Origin: Longimonas halophila
GTDB taxonomy: Bacteria > Bacteroidota > Rhodothermia > Rhodothermales > Salinibacteraceae
DNA: 64,000 bases
Direction of reading: 5' to 3'
Assembly (NCBI RefSeq): GCF_002554705.1
Contig: NZ_PDEP01000014.1
Location: forward strand, 31,203-95,202
The translations under genes and the position numbers were made by a program. A model generated the notes under the pieces. That model did no database searches, had not been told where the DNA came from, and worked only from the letters and a program-made list of their open reading frames with translations. Below, piece by piece: positions 18,299 through 26,798 of the stretch; position 1 is the stretch's first letter, and the number at the start of each line of letters is the position of its first letter.

Positions 18299-19195
18299 AT
18301 GTGGACATTCCTCTCTGACCTGGTTCGGCCTTCTGATGCCTCCTACACGGTACTGCTCATTGAGGAAGATTCCGCTCGTGAGCCGCGCCGCTACCAGGTT
18401 ACACCTCGGCATGTGTTCTGGCTGTGTAGCGCTACGCTTCTTGCTGTATCGTTATTCACTGCCAGCCTCGTGGCGTTCACACCTGTGCGACAGCTTATTC
18501 CCGGATACGGGACCGAAACGATGGAGCGCAACGCCCAGCTAAACGCCGTACGTGTGACTGCTCTCCAAGACACACTGAATGTACAGCGCCAGTACATTGA
18601 ACGGCTGCAACAATTGCTTACTGGCCGCGCCGATGCGACATCTCCCTCAAACGAATCCTCTGAAAACGAGCGCCCCTCTCCCTCCTCATCTTCACGCCCT
18701 GACTCGGAAGACACTGGTTGGACACTGCACCAGCAGCCTGCTCTTACGATCACCCAGTTTGGCGGATCTGATTCGTCGAGCAGGGCCCCCGCTGGTTCGG
18801 TCGCCGACTTGCCGGCCCTTCCCGCTCCCGTCCCTCCTCCTGTCGAAACGGGCTACCCGACCCGTGGATTTGAACCACGCGACGAGCACTACGCCGTCGA
18901 TATTGCTGTACAGGAGGGTACGTTCGTACGTACGGTGGGCGATGGATATGTTGTGCTCGCCGATTGGACCCAGGAAGGTGGCTACACAGTTGCGATCCAA
19001 CATGGCGATGGCTATCTCTCTGTCTACAAACACAACGAGCGCATCATGAAACGCATAGGCGACTATGTACGTGCGCAAGAAGTCATTGCCGTTACCGGAA
19101 ACTCGGGCGAAATTACAACAGGCCCGCACCTGCACTTTGAACTCTGGCACCATGGGTTGGCGCAAGATCCGCGCACTCTGGTGGCTGGTTGGTAG
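18299..19195 (+). CDS. M23 family metallopeptidase with N-terminal membrane anchor
   Basis: A 298-residue putative peptidoglycan endopeptidase. The N-terminal cytoplasmic segment (MWTFLSDLVRPSDASYTVLL) is followed by one transmembrane helix (HVFWLCSATLLAVSLFTASL), a short coiled coil (VRVTALQDTLNVQRQYIERL) and a Ser/Pro-rich linker. The LytM/M23 domain is at the C-terminus: EPRDEHYAVDIAVQEGTFV with zinc-binding His and Asp, and TGPHLHFELWHHG with the HxH motif. It lies 104 bp upstream of a bactofilin gene on the same strand. M23 peptidase-bactofilin pairs shape the cell wall in several bacteria, so a cell-shape role is likely. Confidence 0.92.
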   Translation: MWTFLSDLVRPSDASYTVLLIEEDSAREPRRYQVTPRHVFWLCSATLLAVSLFTASLVAFTPVRQLIPGYGTETMERNAQLNAVRVTALQDTLNVQRQYIERLQQLLTGRADATSPSNESSENERPSPSSSSRPDSEDTGWTLHQQPALTITQFGGSDSSSRAPAGSVADLPALPAPVPPPVETGYPTRGFEPRDEHYAVDIAVQEGTFVRTVGDGYVVLADWTQEGGYTVAIQHGDGYLSVYKHNERIMKRIGDYVRAQEVIAVTGNSGEITTGPHLHFELWHHGLAQDPRTLVAGW

Positions 19196-19299
19196 TGCGA
19201 ACACTCTTATACTCCAGACCACCCTCCGACTGTCTTCGATGCCTGGCTGCGCTTCAACGCAAGCAGCCTGGCGTCTCTACCTATTAACCATCGTGCCCT

Positions 19300-19812
19300 A
19301 TGGGGATCTTTAGCTCTAACGAATCGACCGACCGAACCATGGCTAAAAATAAGCGGACAATGTCTGACCAGATTAACTTGGTAGGCGAGGGAACGACCTT
19401 CGAGGGTACGTTACGCACAGAAAATGACGTTCGAGCCAGCGGGCGCATTGTAGGTACAATGCACGTAGACGGACGAGCCATCATTGCCAAAAGCGGCGGA
19501 GTAGAAGGCGAAATTATTGCGACCAACGCTGATATTGCAGGACGCGTAGAGGGCGAAATTCGCGTAGCAGAGCGCCTCGTACTTAAGAGCACTGCCCGCA
19601 TCGACGGCGACATCCGCACCAAACAATTAGTCGTCGAGGAGGGTGCCCGCTTCACAGGCGAATGCATGATGGGCGACGATGCTGTCAACACGGATCGCTC
19701 AAGTACCGCCTCAGATTCAGATGCTCCGGCAAAAACGAAGAAAGAGACGTCCCAAAAAGGAAAGCCGACGACATCGGCTTCCTCTTCTGCTGACACCGCG
19801 TCATCGCAGTAG
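19300..19812 (+). CDS. Bactofilin (polymer-forming cytoskeletal protein)
   Basis: A 170-residue protein. The central ~100 residues are the bactofilin beta-helix: repeating hydrophobic/Gly pattern such as INLVGEGTTFEGTLRTENDV, RASGRIVGTMHVDGRAIIAK, GGVEGEIIATNADIAGRVEG and STARIDGDIRTKQLVVEEGA. Disordered tails flank it; the C-tail is Ser/Thr/Lys-rich. The start may be ATG 19300 or the internal ATG 19339 (MAKNKRTMSDQ). Bactofilins form nucleotide-free filaments that recruit wall enzymes. The adjacent M23 peptidase is the obvious partner. Confidence 0.94.
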   Translation: MGIFSSNESTDRTMAKNKRTMSDQINLVGEGTTFEGTLRTENDVRASGRIVGTMHVDGRAIIAKSGGVEGEIIATNADIAGRVEGEIRVAERLVLKSTARIDGDIRTKQLVVEEGARFTGECMMGDDAVNTDRSSTASDSDAPAKTKKETSQKGKPTTSASSSADTASSQ

Positions 19813-19902
19813 CATTCGTCGCAGCTAACCCTTGTGTGTACGATCTGTCCCTTTTGCTTCCCACTGTAGACTTCTCACACTGACTTAGCCGCATGACTCG
19901 CT

Positions 19903-20187
19903 GTGTCTGATCCTGATGCTCCCTCAAATGGCACACCGCCTGAAAACACCTCGTCGTCTCCAGAGCATCCCTGGCGTGAGGCATGGCACGACATGGCGCC
20001 TCACATTGATCTGGGCTGGCGACTGGCAAGTGCCGTCACGGCTCCCCCGCTGCTTGGATGGGGAATAGACCATGCACTCGCTACTGCACCGTGGGGCCTG
20101 CTTGCAGGGGCAATCGTTGGACTTGTGGGTGCGGTCTACATCCTCGTTACGCTGTATCACTCCTCTCTTCCTCCTACCGGACAATAA
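19903..20187 (+). CDS. atpI: AtpI-like membrane protein of the ATP synthase operon
   Basis: 94 residues starting with GTG at 19903. A Pro/Ser/Glu-rich N-tail precedes two transmembrane helices (GWRLASAVTAPPLLGWGIDH and WGLLAGAIVGLVGAVYILVT). This is the two-helix ATPase gene 1/AtpI (PF09527-type) pattern. AtpI proteins help assemble the c-ring and may conduct Mg2+. It lies just ahead of the F0 genes, which supports the call. Confidence 0.78.
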   Translation: MSDPDAPSNGTPPENTSSSPEHPWREAWHDMAPHIDLGWRLASAVTAPPLLGWGIDHALATAPWGLLAGAIVGLVGAVYILVTLYHSSLPPTGQ

Positions 20188-20423
20188 CAGGTTGCCCCTG
20201 AACAAATAGGGGGAAGATCAGCGCACAAATTGAGGTTAAATCAGCACCACCCATGCATTCATTTATTATTCACCGCTATTCACAAGTCTTCCACTGCAGG
20301 CTGCGTTACGTTCACAGGTGTGTTGCGCAGGTGCTTGCCGCATACACCTGTCATGCCACGGGCTGCTTGCATTGATTGCAAGCACAACGCCCCGATAACG
20401 CAGTCCCCGATTACCTCGATTGC

Positions 20424-20720
20424 ATGGTTTCCTCGTGGTGGTTTGGCGCTCTGCTTGGCAGTGCTATCGTAGTTGTAAGCAGCGCCGTTCGCGGAATGAG
20501 TCATCGGCTCGCGTTGCGGGCGGACTCGCTTCCCGACGCGATGCAGGCAACTGTGCGAGGCATTATGCTCCGCGCTTTGATCGTAGCTCTGGGGCTCATC
20601 CTCACTCTGCTCTGGCTGCCTGTGCATACGCTTGCTTTTACAAGTGCGCTGCTCGGTGCCCTCTTGCTTAGCATGGGTGTAGAGTTGACTACGGTATGGC
20701 AACGTATTGAGGAGGTCTAA
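20424..20720 (+). CDS. Small membrane protein of the ATP synthase operon
   Basis: 98 residues from the ATG at 20424 (MVSSWWFGALLGSAIVVVSS). It has three hydrophobic segments, around residues 5-20, 48-66 and 70-88, with basic loops (RGMSHRLALRADS). It sits between atpI and atpB, where other lineages carry ATP synthase subunit I/AtpR-type proteins. No sequence motif proves that identity. By position it probably helps F0 assembly. Confidence 0.65.
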   Translation: MVSSWWFGALLGSAIVVVSSAVRGMSHRLALRADSLPDAMQATVRGIMLRALIVALGLILTLLWLPVHTLAFTSALLGALLLSMGVELTTVWQRIEEV

Positions 20721-20783
20721 TCCAACTTTGCCCCTCCGCTCCCCTTTTCGCCACACTTTTGACATTGACCAGGTACCGTTTCG

Positions 20784-21998
20784 GTGAATCGACCTGTTTG
20801 CTCCTCTCGCTGTCGCTCCTTCTGGGCCGCACTCGTCTTGATGGTCGTCCTCTTGGCTCCGCTAATGGTGCCTGCGGCCCAAGCATCTAAAGCATCTGCA
20901 GAAGCGGCAACGGCCCGTACCGCCGCCGCGGCCGACGATCTTACGCTCGACTACGTTGTAAACCGGGCCATCATCGGTCACGCTGCTGACGGATACTACC
21001 TCGATTTCAGTCCGTTTGGAAGCATTGAGCTTCCTCGCATCTTGCTGGTTCGCAATCCCCAGGGCAACCTCGGCCTGGATGCAGCATCCAGCACAAAAAG
21101 TCTTCTGAAGTCAGGTAATTACGGCATCTATCCTGAAGGAAAAGACGATCTGGTGACGCCCGGCGCTGAACTGGACGATCTCATTGCCGAAAAGAAACAC
21201 CTCTACGGCACGGTAGCCCCCGCTGGCCAGGGCGAGATCGTGGTTGATCTCTCCATTACCCGGCACTTTATGTTTGGTCTGCTGGCGATGGGTATTGTGG
21301 CTGTCGTGTTTATTACATTAGCCAACCGGTACAAGCGTGGCATAGGACGCAGTGAGGCCCCTCGTGGGGTGCTGCAAAACATGATGGAGGTCATCATTGT
21401 CTTCTTGCGTGATGAGGTGGCCAAACCCAACATCGGACCGAAGTACAAGCAATTCCTTCCCTTTCTCTTAAGCGCCTTCTTCTTCATCCTTGTCGCTAAT
21501 ATTCTGGGGCTGATTCCCTTTTCTGGGTCGGCGACTGGTAACATCGCTGTGACGGGCCTGCTGGCCTTCTCCACATTCATTATCGGCCAGGTCAATGCAA
21601 CCGCCGATTACTGGAAGCACTTGCTTCTTGGCCCGCCGGACGCCCCGTGGCCCATCCGAGTCATCCTGATTCCTATTGAGATCATGGGGGCCATCACGCG
21701 GCATGTGGCGCTCGCAATTCGTCTTTTTGCCAACATGATGGGCGGCGCGCTCATCATCTTCAGCTTGATTGGCGTTGTCTTCGTAATGAATGTGCTCTTC
21801 ACCACCGGTGCTGCAGCATGGGGTGCTGGCATCATTAGCACAGGATTCACGGTGTTTGTCTTGCTGCTCAAGTTGCTTGTTGCCTTCATTCAGGCGTACG
21901 TCTTCACCATCTTGTCGGCGCTTTTCATCGGTATGGCCGTTGAGGAGCACGACCACGCTCACGATGAGGGGGCCTCGGCCACCGCATCGGCACACTGA
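20784..21998 (+). CDS. atpB: F0F1 ATP synthase subunit a
   Basis: The proton-channel subunit of F0, 404 residues, starting at GTG 20784. Unusually for the family in general, but common in Bacteroidota-type enzymes, it has a cleavable-looking signal (ALVLMVVLLAPLMVPAAQAS) and a ~130-residue periplasmic N-domain before the conserved core. The core contains the essential Arg in HVALAIRLFANMMGGALI and the final helices LLKLLVAFIQAYVFTILSAL. The C-tail is His/Asp-rich (EEHDHAHDEG). Confidence 0.95.
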   Translation: MNRPVCSSRCRSFWAALVLMVVLLAPLMVPAAQASKASAEAATARTAAAADDLTLDYVVNRAIIGHAADGYYLDFSPFGSIELPRILLVRNPQGNLGLDAASSTKSLLKSGNYGIYPEGKDDLVTPGAELDDLIAEKKHLYGTVAPAGQGEIVVDLSITRHFMFGLLAMGIVAVVFITLANRYKRGIGRSEAPRGVLQNMMEVIIVFLRDEVAKPNIGPKYKQFLPFLLSAFFFILVANILGLIPFSGSATGNIAVTGLLAFSTFIIGQVNATADYWKHLLLGPPDAPWPIRVILIPIEIMGAITRHVALAIRLFANMMGGALIIFSLIGVVFVMNVLFTTGAAAWGAGIISTGFTVFVLLLKLLVAFIQAYVFTILSALFIGMAVEEHDHAHDEGASATASAH

Positions 21999-22133
21999 GC
22001 TCATGCGCCCACTCCTGGGCCCAACCAGCTCACTGACAGCGCGGCTTGCGCTATGTCAGGCGGGGCATCAACGGCCTCGCAATTTTTGTAACTAATCGCT
22101 TGTTTTCCTTACGCCAACACGTTACATACTACC

Positions 22134-22364
22134 ATGGACCCTGCTGCTCTTGCATACCTCGCCGCCGGCATTGGTGCCGGTCTTGCTACCATCGGTGCCG
22201 GCTACGGCATCGGCCGCCTCTCTGACTCCGCAATGGACGGTGCGGCGCGCCAGCCCGAAGCTGCTGGCGACATCCGCGGCCTCATGATTGTTTCCGCGGG
22301 TCTGATTGAGGGGGTTGCCCTCTTTGCTGTGGTGATCTGCCTGCTTCTGGTCTTCCTCGCCTAA
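22134..22364 (+). CDS. atpE: F0F1 ATP synthase subunit c
   Basis: The 76-residue two-helix proteolipid of the c-ring. Helix 1 carries GIGAGLATIGAGYGIGRL, the polar loop is ARQPEA, and helix 2 carries the ion-binding Glu59 in SAGLIEGVALFAVVICLL. The Glu is followed by Gly-Val, not by the Ser/Thr ligands of sodium-coupled rings, so the enzyme is expected to use protons despite the halophilic setting. The 22365-22677 gap before atpF holds no gene that I can support. Confidence 0.95.
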   Translation: MDPAALAYLAAGIGAGLATIGAGYGIGRLSDSAMDGAARQPEAAGDIRGLMIVSAGLIEGVALFAVVICLLLVFLA

Positions 22365-22677
22365 GCAGCACACCCCGCAAGCCTGCGTGTGCAGGGCCCT
22401 TCGCTTCGCGTGTGTCTGCTACCTTGTTGCGCGGCACATGGCCCGAAGCGGCCCTGCACGATGTGGCTGCCTGTTTGCTATGGAACCAGCCTCGGTTTAT
22501 GCGCTGCACGGCATTTCCTGCCGCGTATTCTTGCGCACGAGGATAGGCCATTGCCCCTGCACCACTGCTCCTTGCATCGATTATTATCTTAGAAGCTTAG
22601 CATCAGCAGCTCTTTACAGATAGCTGCTGCTCTTGCTTGGCTTCGCCCTGTTATCGCTAAGCCCTATCGTTTGTGCT

Positions 22678-23187
22678 ATGGCCTTTTACCTTGCTCAAAG
22701 CCTCATTGAGCCCTCTGCCGGCCTCTTTTTCTGGAAGGCGCTCGCGTTTGTCATCTTCCTGTTCTTGTTGTACCGGTTCGGGTGGGGCCCAATCACCGAA
22801 GCCCTCGAAGAACGCGAATCGCGCATCGAAGACTCAATGACGCGCGCCGAGCAGGCGCTGGAGGAGGCCAAGGCCATGCAGGCCGAAAACGAGAAAAAGC
22901 GCCGCGAAGCCGAGCGGGAAGCCCAGCGCATTCTTCGAGAAGCCCGCGAAGCCGCCGAAGAGCTCCGTGAAGAGGAACTCGACAAGACGCGCGATAAGAT
23001 TTCCCGGATGCGCGACCAAGCGCAAGCCGAGATCCAGCGCGAAAAGCAAGGCGCCCTCGATGAACTACGCGACGAAGTGGCCGATCTCGCCATCGAAGCC
23101 GCACGGAAAGTCGTGCAGGCGGACCTGGATGCGGACCGCCACCGCGAACTGGTCAACAACTTCATTGACGACCTTCCTACCAATTAA
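22678..23187 (+). CDS. atpF: F0F1 ATP synthase subunit b
   Basis: The peripheral stalk of the ATP synthase, 169 residues from the ATG at 22678 (MAFYLAQSLIEPSAGLFFWK); the upstream TTG extension is not needed. One N-terminal transmembrane helix (KALAFVIFLFLLYRFGWGPI) is followed by a long highly charged coiled coil rich in Ala/Glu/Arg (REAEREAQRILREAREAAEE). The F-W-GPI boundary and ALEERESRI are typical of b subunits. Confidence 0.94.
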   Translation: MAFYLAQSLIEPSAGLFFWKALAFVIFLFLLYRFGWGPITEALEERESRIEDSMTRAEQALEEAKAMQAENEKKRREAEREAQRILREAREAAEELREEELDKTRDKISRMRDQAQAEIQREKQGALDELRDEVADLAIEAARKVVQADLDADRHRELVNNFIDDLPTN

Positions 23188-23256
23188 TGCATCCAGCTTT
23201 CCAGGTCGTCTCGGCCTGCTGAATTCGCTGGATCCGCTTGCCTTCCCCCTCTTGTT

Positions 23257-23811
23257 ATGAGTCAACACACGGTCGCCACGCGCTACGCCTCGGCCCTGGC
23301 CGAGGAGGCGCACGATTCGGATGCAATGTCCATCATCGACGACGACGTGGATTTGCTCCGCACCACGCTTGCCGACAACGACGAACTGGCGCGTGTCTTC
23401 ACCAGCCCGGTGCTCTCTGCCGAGCAGAAGGGGCGCGTCGTATCGGCGCTGCTCCCCGAGCACGTGAGCGAGCTGATGATGCGTTTCCTCAAACTGCTCA
23501 TTGAGAAACAGCGCGCTTCGCTTGTGACTGAGATTCTGGCAGCGTACCGCTCGCTGCGTGATGAACAGGAGGGCATCGTTGAAGTAAATGTACGCTCCTC
23601 CCACGAGCTGGACGACGATGAGCATGCTTCACTCGTCGATGCGCTCGAATCGCTCACCGGGGCCTCAGTTCGCCTCAGCATCAGCGTGGACGAATCGCTC
23701 CTGGGCGGCCTGGTTATTCAGGTGGGCGACCGCGTCTACGACGGCAGCGTACATCATAAGCTGGAAGCGCTGCGTTCCCGCTTCCATGCCCCGCGTCCCG
23801 CAACAGCTTAA
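23257..23811 (+). CDS. atpH: F0F1 ATP synthase subunit delta
   Basis: The connector between the F1 head and the b stalk, 184 residues. The N-terminal six-helix domain starts VATRYASALAEEA and includes FTSPVLSAEQKGRVV. The C-terminal signature region is SVDESLLGGLVIQVGDRVYDGSVHHKLEAL, the classical delta pattern. It lies 69 bp after atpF. Confidence 0.95.
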   Translation: MSQHTVATRYASALAEEAHDSDAMSIIDDDVDLLRTTLADNDELARVFTSPVLSAEQKGRVVSALLPEHVSELMMRFLKLLIEKQRASLVTEILAAYRSLRDEQEGIVEVNVRSSHELDDDEHASLVDALESLTGASVRLSISVDESLLGGLVIQVGDRVYDGSVHHKLEALRSRFHAPRPATA

Positions 23812-23905
23812 CCGCGCATCCGGCCCCAACACATGCTGCGCCACGCACTCTGCGCACGGCGCGCCCTCACACCTGTACCATTTACTCCGCTAACACCACT
23901 CCGCT

Positions 23906-25540
23906 ATGTCTACTGCTATTCGACCAGACGAAGTAACGTCTGTCCTCAAGCGCGAACTGGGGGGCTTCGACGCCGATGCCGATGTCTACGAGGTAGGCAC
24001 GGTGCTCCAGGCCGGCGACGGTATCGCCACGCTCTACGGCCTCTCGAACGTTCAAGCTGGCGAGCTCATCACGTTTCCCGATTCGGGCGTGCGTGGCATG
24101 GTGCTCAACCTTGAAGAAGATAGCGTCGGCGCGGTCATCTTTGGCGACGTAAACGCAGTCAGCGAAGGCGACCAGGCGCGCCGCACCGGCAACATCGCCT
24201 CGGTGCCTGTCAACGAGAACATGCTGGGCCGCGTGGTTGACCCGCTGGGGCGCCCGCTCGACGGCAAAGGCCCCATCGAGGGCGACACCATCGACATGCC
24301 ACTGGAGCGCAAGGCACCCGGCGTCATCTACCGCGAGCCTGTAACCGAACCGCTGCAAACCGGGCTCAAGGCCATCGACTCGATGGTACCGATTGGGCGT
24401 GGACAGCGCGAACTCGTGATTGGTGACCGCCAAACCGGAAAGACAGCGGTCATTGTCGATACAATCATCAATCAGAAGCAGACGCAGGATACCGACAAGC
24501 CGGTCTACTGCATCTACGTGGCGGTAGGGCAGAAGGACTCGACCGTAGCCCAGGTGCAGCGCGCCCTGGAGCGCAACGACGCGATGGAGTACACGGTCAT
24601 CGTGAACGCCTCGGCGTCCATGCCCACGCCGCTGCAGTACATTGCGCCGTTTGCGGGCGCGTGCATCGGCGAGTTCTTCCGGGATACCGGGCGCCATGCC
24701 CTCGTCGCCTACGACGACCTCTCGAAGCAGGCCGTTGCCTACCGCGAACTCTCGCTCTTGCTGCGCCGCCCACCCGGACGCGAAGCCTACCCGGGCGATG
24801 TGTTTTACCTGCACAGCCGCCTGCTGGAGCGCGGAGCCAAAATCATTAGCAACCAGGAAGTGGCTTCCGACATGAACAACCTGCCTGAGGGGCTGAAAGA
24901 CCGCGTCAAAGGCGGCGGCTCACTCACGGCGCTTCCCGTTATCGAAACGCAGGCTGGTGACGTATCTGCCTACATTCCGACCAACGTCATTTCGATTACC
25001 GACGGGCAGATCTACCTTGAAACCGACCTCTTTAACTCAGGTGTGCGCCCGGCTATCGATGTGGGGACGTCGGTAAGTCGTGTGGGGGGAAACGCGCAGA
25101 TCAAGGCGATGAAGAGCGTGGCCGGTACGCTACGCATCGACCTGTCGCAGTACCGCGAGCTGGAGGCATTTGCCAAGTTTGGCTCCGACCTCGATGCCTC
25201 CACGCAGCGCCAGCTGAACCGTGGCGAGCGCATGGTCGAGATCCTGAAACAGAACGAATTCTCGCCCCTGCCTGCTGAAGAGCAAGTCGTCATCATCTAC
25301 GCCGCTACCGAAGGCCTGCTCGACAAAGTCCCCGTCGAAGACATTCAGGACTTTGAGGACGCGCTGCTTGAAACCATGCGCACGCAGCACGAATCCGTTC
25401 TTGATACCATTCGCGAAAGCGGGAAAATGAGCGACGACGCCGAGTCCGAAATCCGCGACGTGGTGTCTGATGTGGCGTCTACCTTCATTGTAGTCGACGA
25501 CGAAGACGAAGAAGACGACGAGATGCTGGAGGCGCTCTAA
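23906..25540 (+). CDS. atpA: F0F1 ATP synthase subunit alpha
   Basis: The non-catalytic nucleotide-binding subunit of F1, 544 residues. The Walker A loop is [10 protein letters not shown], followed by [14 protein letters not shown] and the Arg-finger region [20 protein letters not shown] with [13 protein letters not shown]. Compared with E. coli AtpA it has an extra acidic C-terminal tail ([16 protein letters not shown]), consistent with salt adaptation. The gene order delta-alpha-gamma is normal, but beta and epsilon do not follow gamma here. Confidence 0.97.
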   Translation: MSTAIRPDEVTSVLKRELGGFDADADVYEVGTVLQAGDGIATLYGLSNVQAGELITFPDSGVRGMVLNLEEDSVGAVIFGDVNAVSEGDQARRTGNIASVPVNENMLGRVVDPLGRPLDGKGPIEGDTIDMPLERKAPGVIYREPVTEPLQTGLKAIDSMVPIGRGQRELVIGDRQTGKTAVIVDTIINQKQTQDTDKPVYCIYVAVGQKDSTVAQVQRALERNDAMEYTVIVNASASMPTPLQYIAPFAGACIGEFFRDTGRHALVAYDDLSKQAVAYRELSLLLRRPPGREAYPGDVFYLHSRLLERGAKIISNQEVASDMNNLPEGLKDRVKGGGSLTALPVIETQAGDVSAYIPTNVISITDGQIYLETDLFNSGVRPAIDVGTSVSRVGGNAQIKAMKSVAGTLRIDLSQYRELEAFAKFGSDLDASTQRQLNRGERMVEILKQNEFSPLPAEEQVVIIYAATEGLLDKVPVEDIQDFEDALLETMRTQHESVLDTIRESGKMSDDAESEIRDVVSDVASTFIVVDDEDEEDDEMLEAL

Positions 25541-25600
25541 CGCCGCCTGTGCCTGCCGCGCTGCACTGTATCCGCCCCGTTTGCCCCACCCCTGCCATCT

Positions 25601-26512
25601 ATGGCCAACCTCCGCGACATCCGCAATCGGATCGACTCGATTGAGAACACCAAGCAAGTAACGCGCGCCATGAAAATGGTGGCTGCCGCGAAGCTCCGCC
25701 GGGCCCAGGAGCGCATTTTTGAAGCGCGCCCCTACGCCTACAAGCTGCGTGAGCTGATTGGGCACCTCACCGACAAGCTGGAAGACGTGGGCCATCCCCT
25801 CTTCCAGCAGCCGGATACAGACGGTGTGCTGCTCATCATCGTTACAGCCGACCGTGGACTGGCGGGAGCGTTCAACAGCAACGTCATCAAAACGGCAGAA
25901 GCTGAAATCGAGGCCAAGTATACGGCAGAGCGCAAGCAGGGCAACCTGTATCTGCTCTGCGTGGGACGCAAGGGCCACGAGCACTTTGCACGCCGCGACT
26001 ACCAACTGGTAGGCGACTTCCGCAACGTGTTCGACGGCCTCAACTTCAGTCTCGCCAAGAAAGTGGTAGAGGCGGCCCATGAGGGCTTCGACCGAGCCAT
26101 CTGGGGCCATGTGGACATGGTCTACAACGAGTTCAAAAACACGATTTCGCAGAACCGCATTGTGGAGCCGCTTCTCCCACTACCCAAGGAGCAGTTCCTT
26201 ACACCGGTAATGGAGGAGGAAGACCTCCCCGAGATCGACGACACCCTCGAAGTGGATTACATCTTTGAGCCCGGCGCTGAGCAGATCATGAACGCGCTGG
26301 TGCCGCGCTTCCTTAACTACCAGATGTGGCGGGCGCTGCTGGAGTCCAACGCTGCCGAGCAAGGGGCCCGCATGGTCGCAATGGATAACGCCACCAGCAA
26401 TGCCGAGGAGCTGCGCGACGAACTGCAACTGAAGTACAACCGCGCCCGGCAGAATGCCATTACGATGGAGATCCTCGACATCTCAAGCGGAGCCGAAGCG
26501 CTCGAATCGTAG
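25601..26512 (+). CDS. atpG: F0F1 ATP synthase subunit gamma
   Basis: The central rotor shaft, 303 residues. The N-terminal helix RIDSIENTKQVTRAMKMVAA and the C-terminal helix MVAMDNATSNAEELRDELQL with YNRARQNAIT are diagnostic. It is the last gene of the operon in this window. It is followed by about 120 bp and tRNA-Ser, so the catalytic beta (atpD) and epsilon (atpC) genes must be elsewhere. Confidence 0.96.
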   Translation: MANLRDIRNRIDSIENTKQVTRAMKMVAAAKLRRAQERIFEARPYAYKLRELIGHLTDKLEDVGHPLFQQPDTDGVLLIIVTADRGLAGAFNSNVIKTAEAEIEAKYTAERKQGNLYLLCVGRKGHEHFARRDYQLVGDFRNVFDGLNFSLAKKVVEAAHEGFDRAIWGHVDMVYNEFKNTISQNRIVEPLLPLPKEQFLTPVMEEEDLPEIDDTLEVDYIFEPGAEQIMNALVPRFLNYQMWRALLESNAAEQGARMVAMDNATSNAEELRDELQLKYNRARQNAITMEILDISSGAEALES

Positions 26513-26633
26513 AGCAAATCGCACATTGTTGATACGAATTACGCAGTCTTGCGCTCCAGCACCCGGAACCCATTGTTGCCTGTGTATCGTACGCAACAAA
26601 CGACAAACGCACATCATACACAACGTACGTTTT

Positions 26634-26723
26634 GGAGAGGTGGCCGAGTGGCTGAAGGCGCTCCCCTGCTAAGGGAGTAAACGGTTTATAGCCGTTTCGA
26701 GGGTTCGAATCCCTCCCTCTCCG
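26634..26723 (+). tRNA. tRNA-Ser (anticodon GCU)
   Basis: A 90-nt cloverleaf with long variable arm. The acceptor GGAGAGG pairs with CCTCTCC at 26716-26722 and the discriminator is G. The anticodon stem is CTCCC/GGGAG with loop CTGCTAA (anticodon at 26668-26670). A class II variable arm with paired ACGG/CCGT follows, then the T-arm GAGGGTTCGAATCCCTC. The 3' CCA is not encoded. Confidence 0.97.
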
Positions 26724-26730
26724 CAACGGA

Positions 26731-26763
26731 GCCGGTCTCGGGGATTCCCGAGGCTGGCTTTTT
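26731..26763 (+). terminator. Rho-independent terminator after tRNA-Ser
   Basis: GCCGGTCTCGGG pairs with CCCGAGGCTGGC (one T-G and similar minor imperfections, 4-nt loop) and is followed by TTTTT. Confidence 0.88.
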
Positions 26764-26798
26764 GCATCTCCACCTACCCTCCGACCCCGTGCCCCGCT

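Noticed and set aside
22633..22677. Upstream TTG start for atpF
   Set aside because: The ATG at 22678 gives the normal b-subunit length and places the membrane helix correctly.
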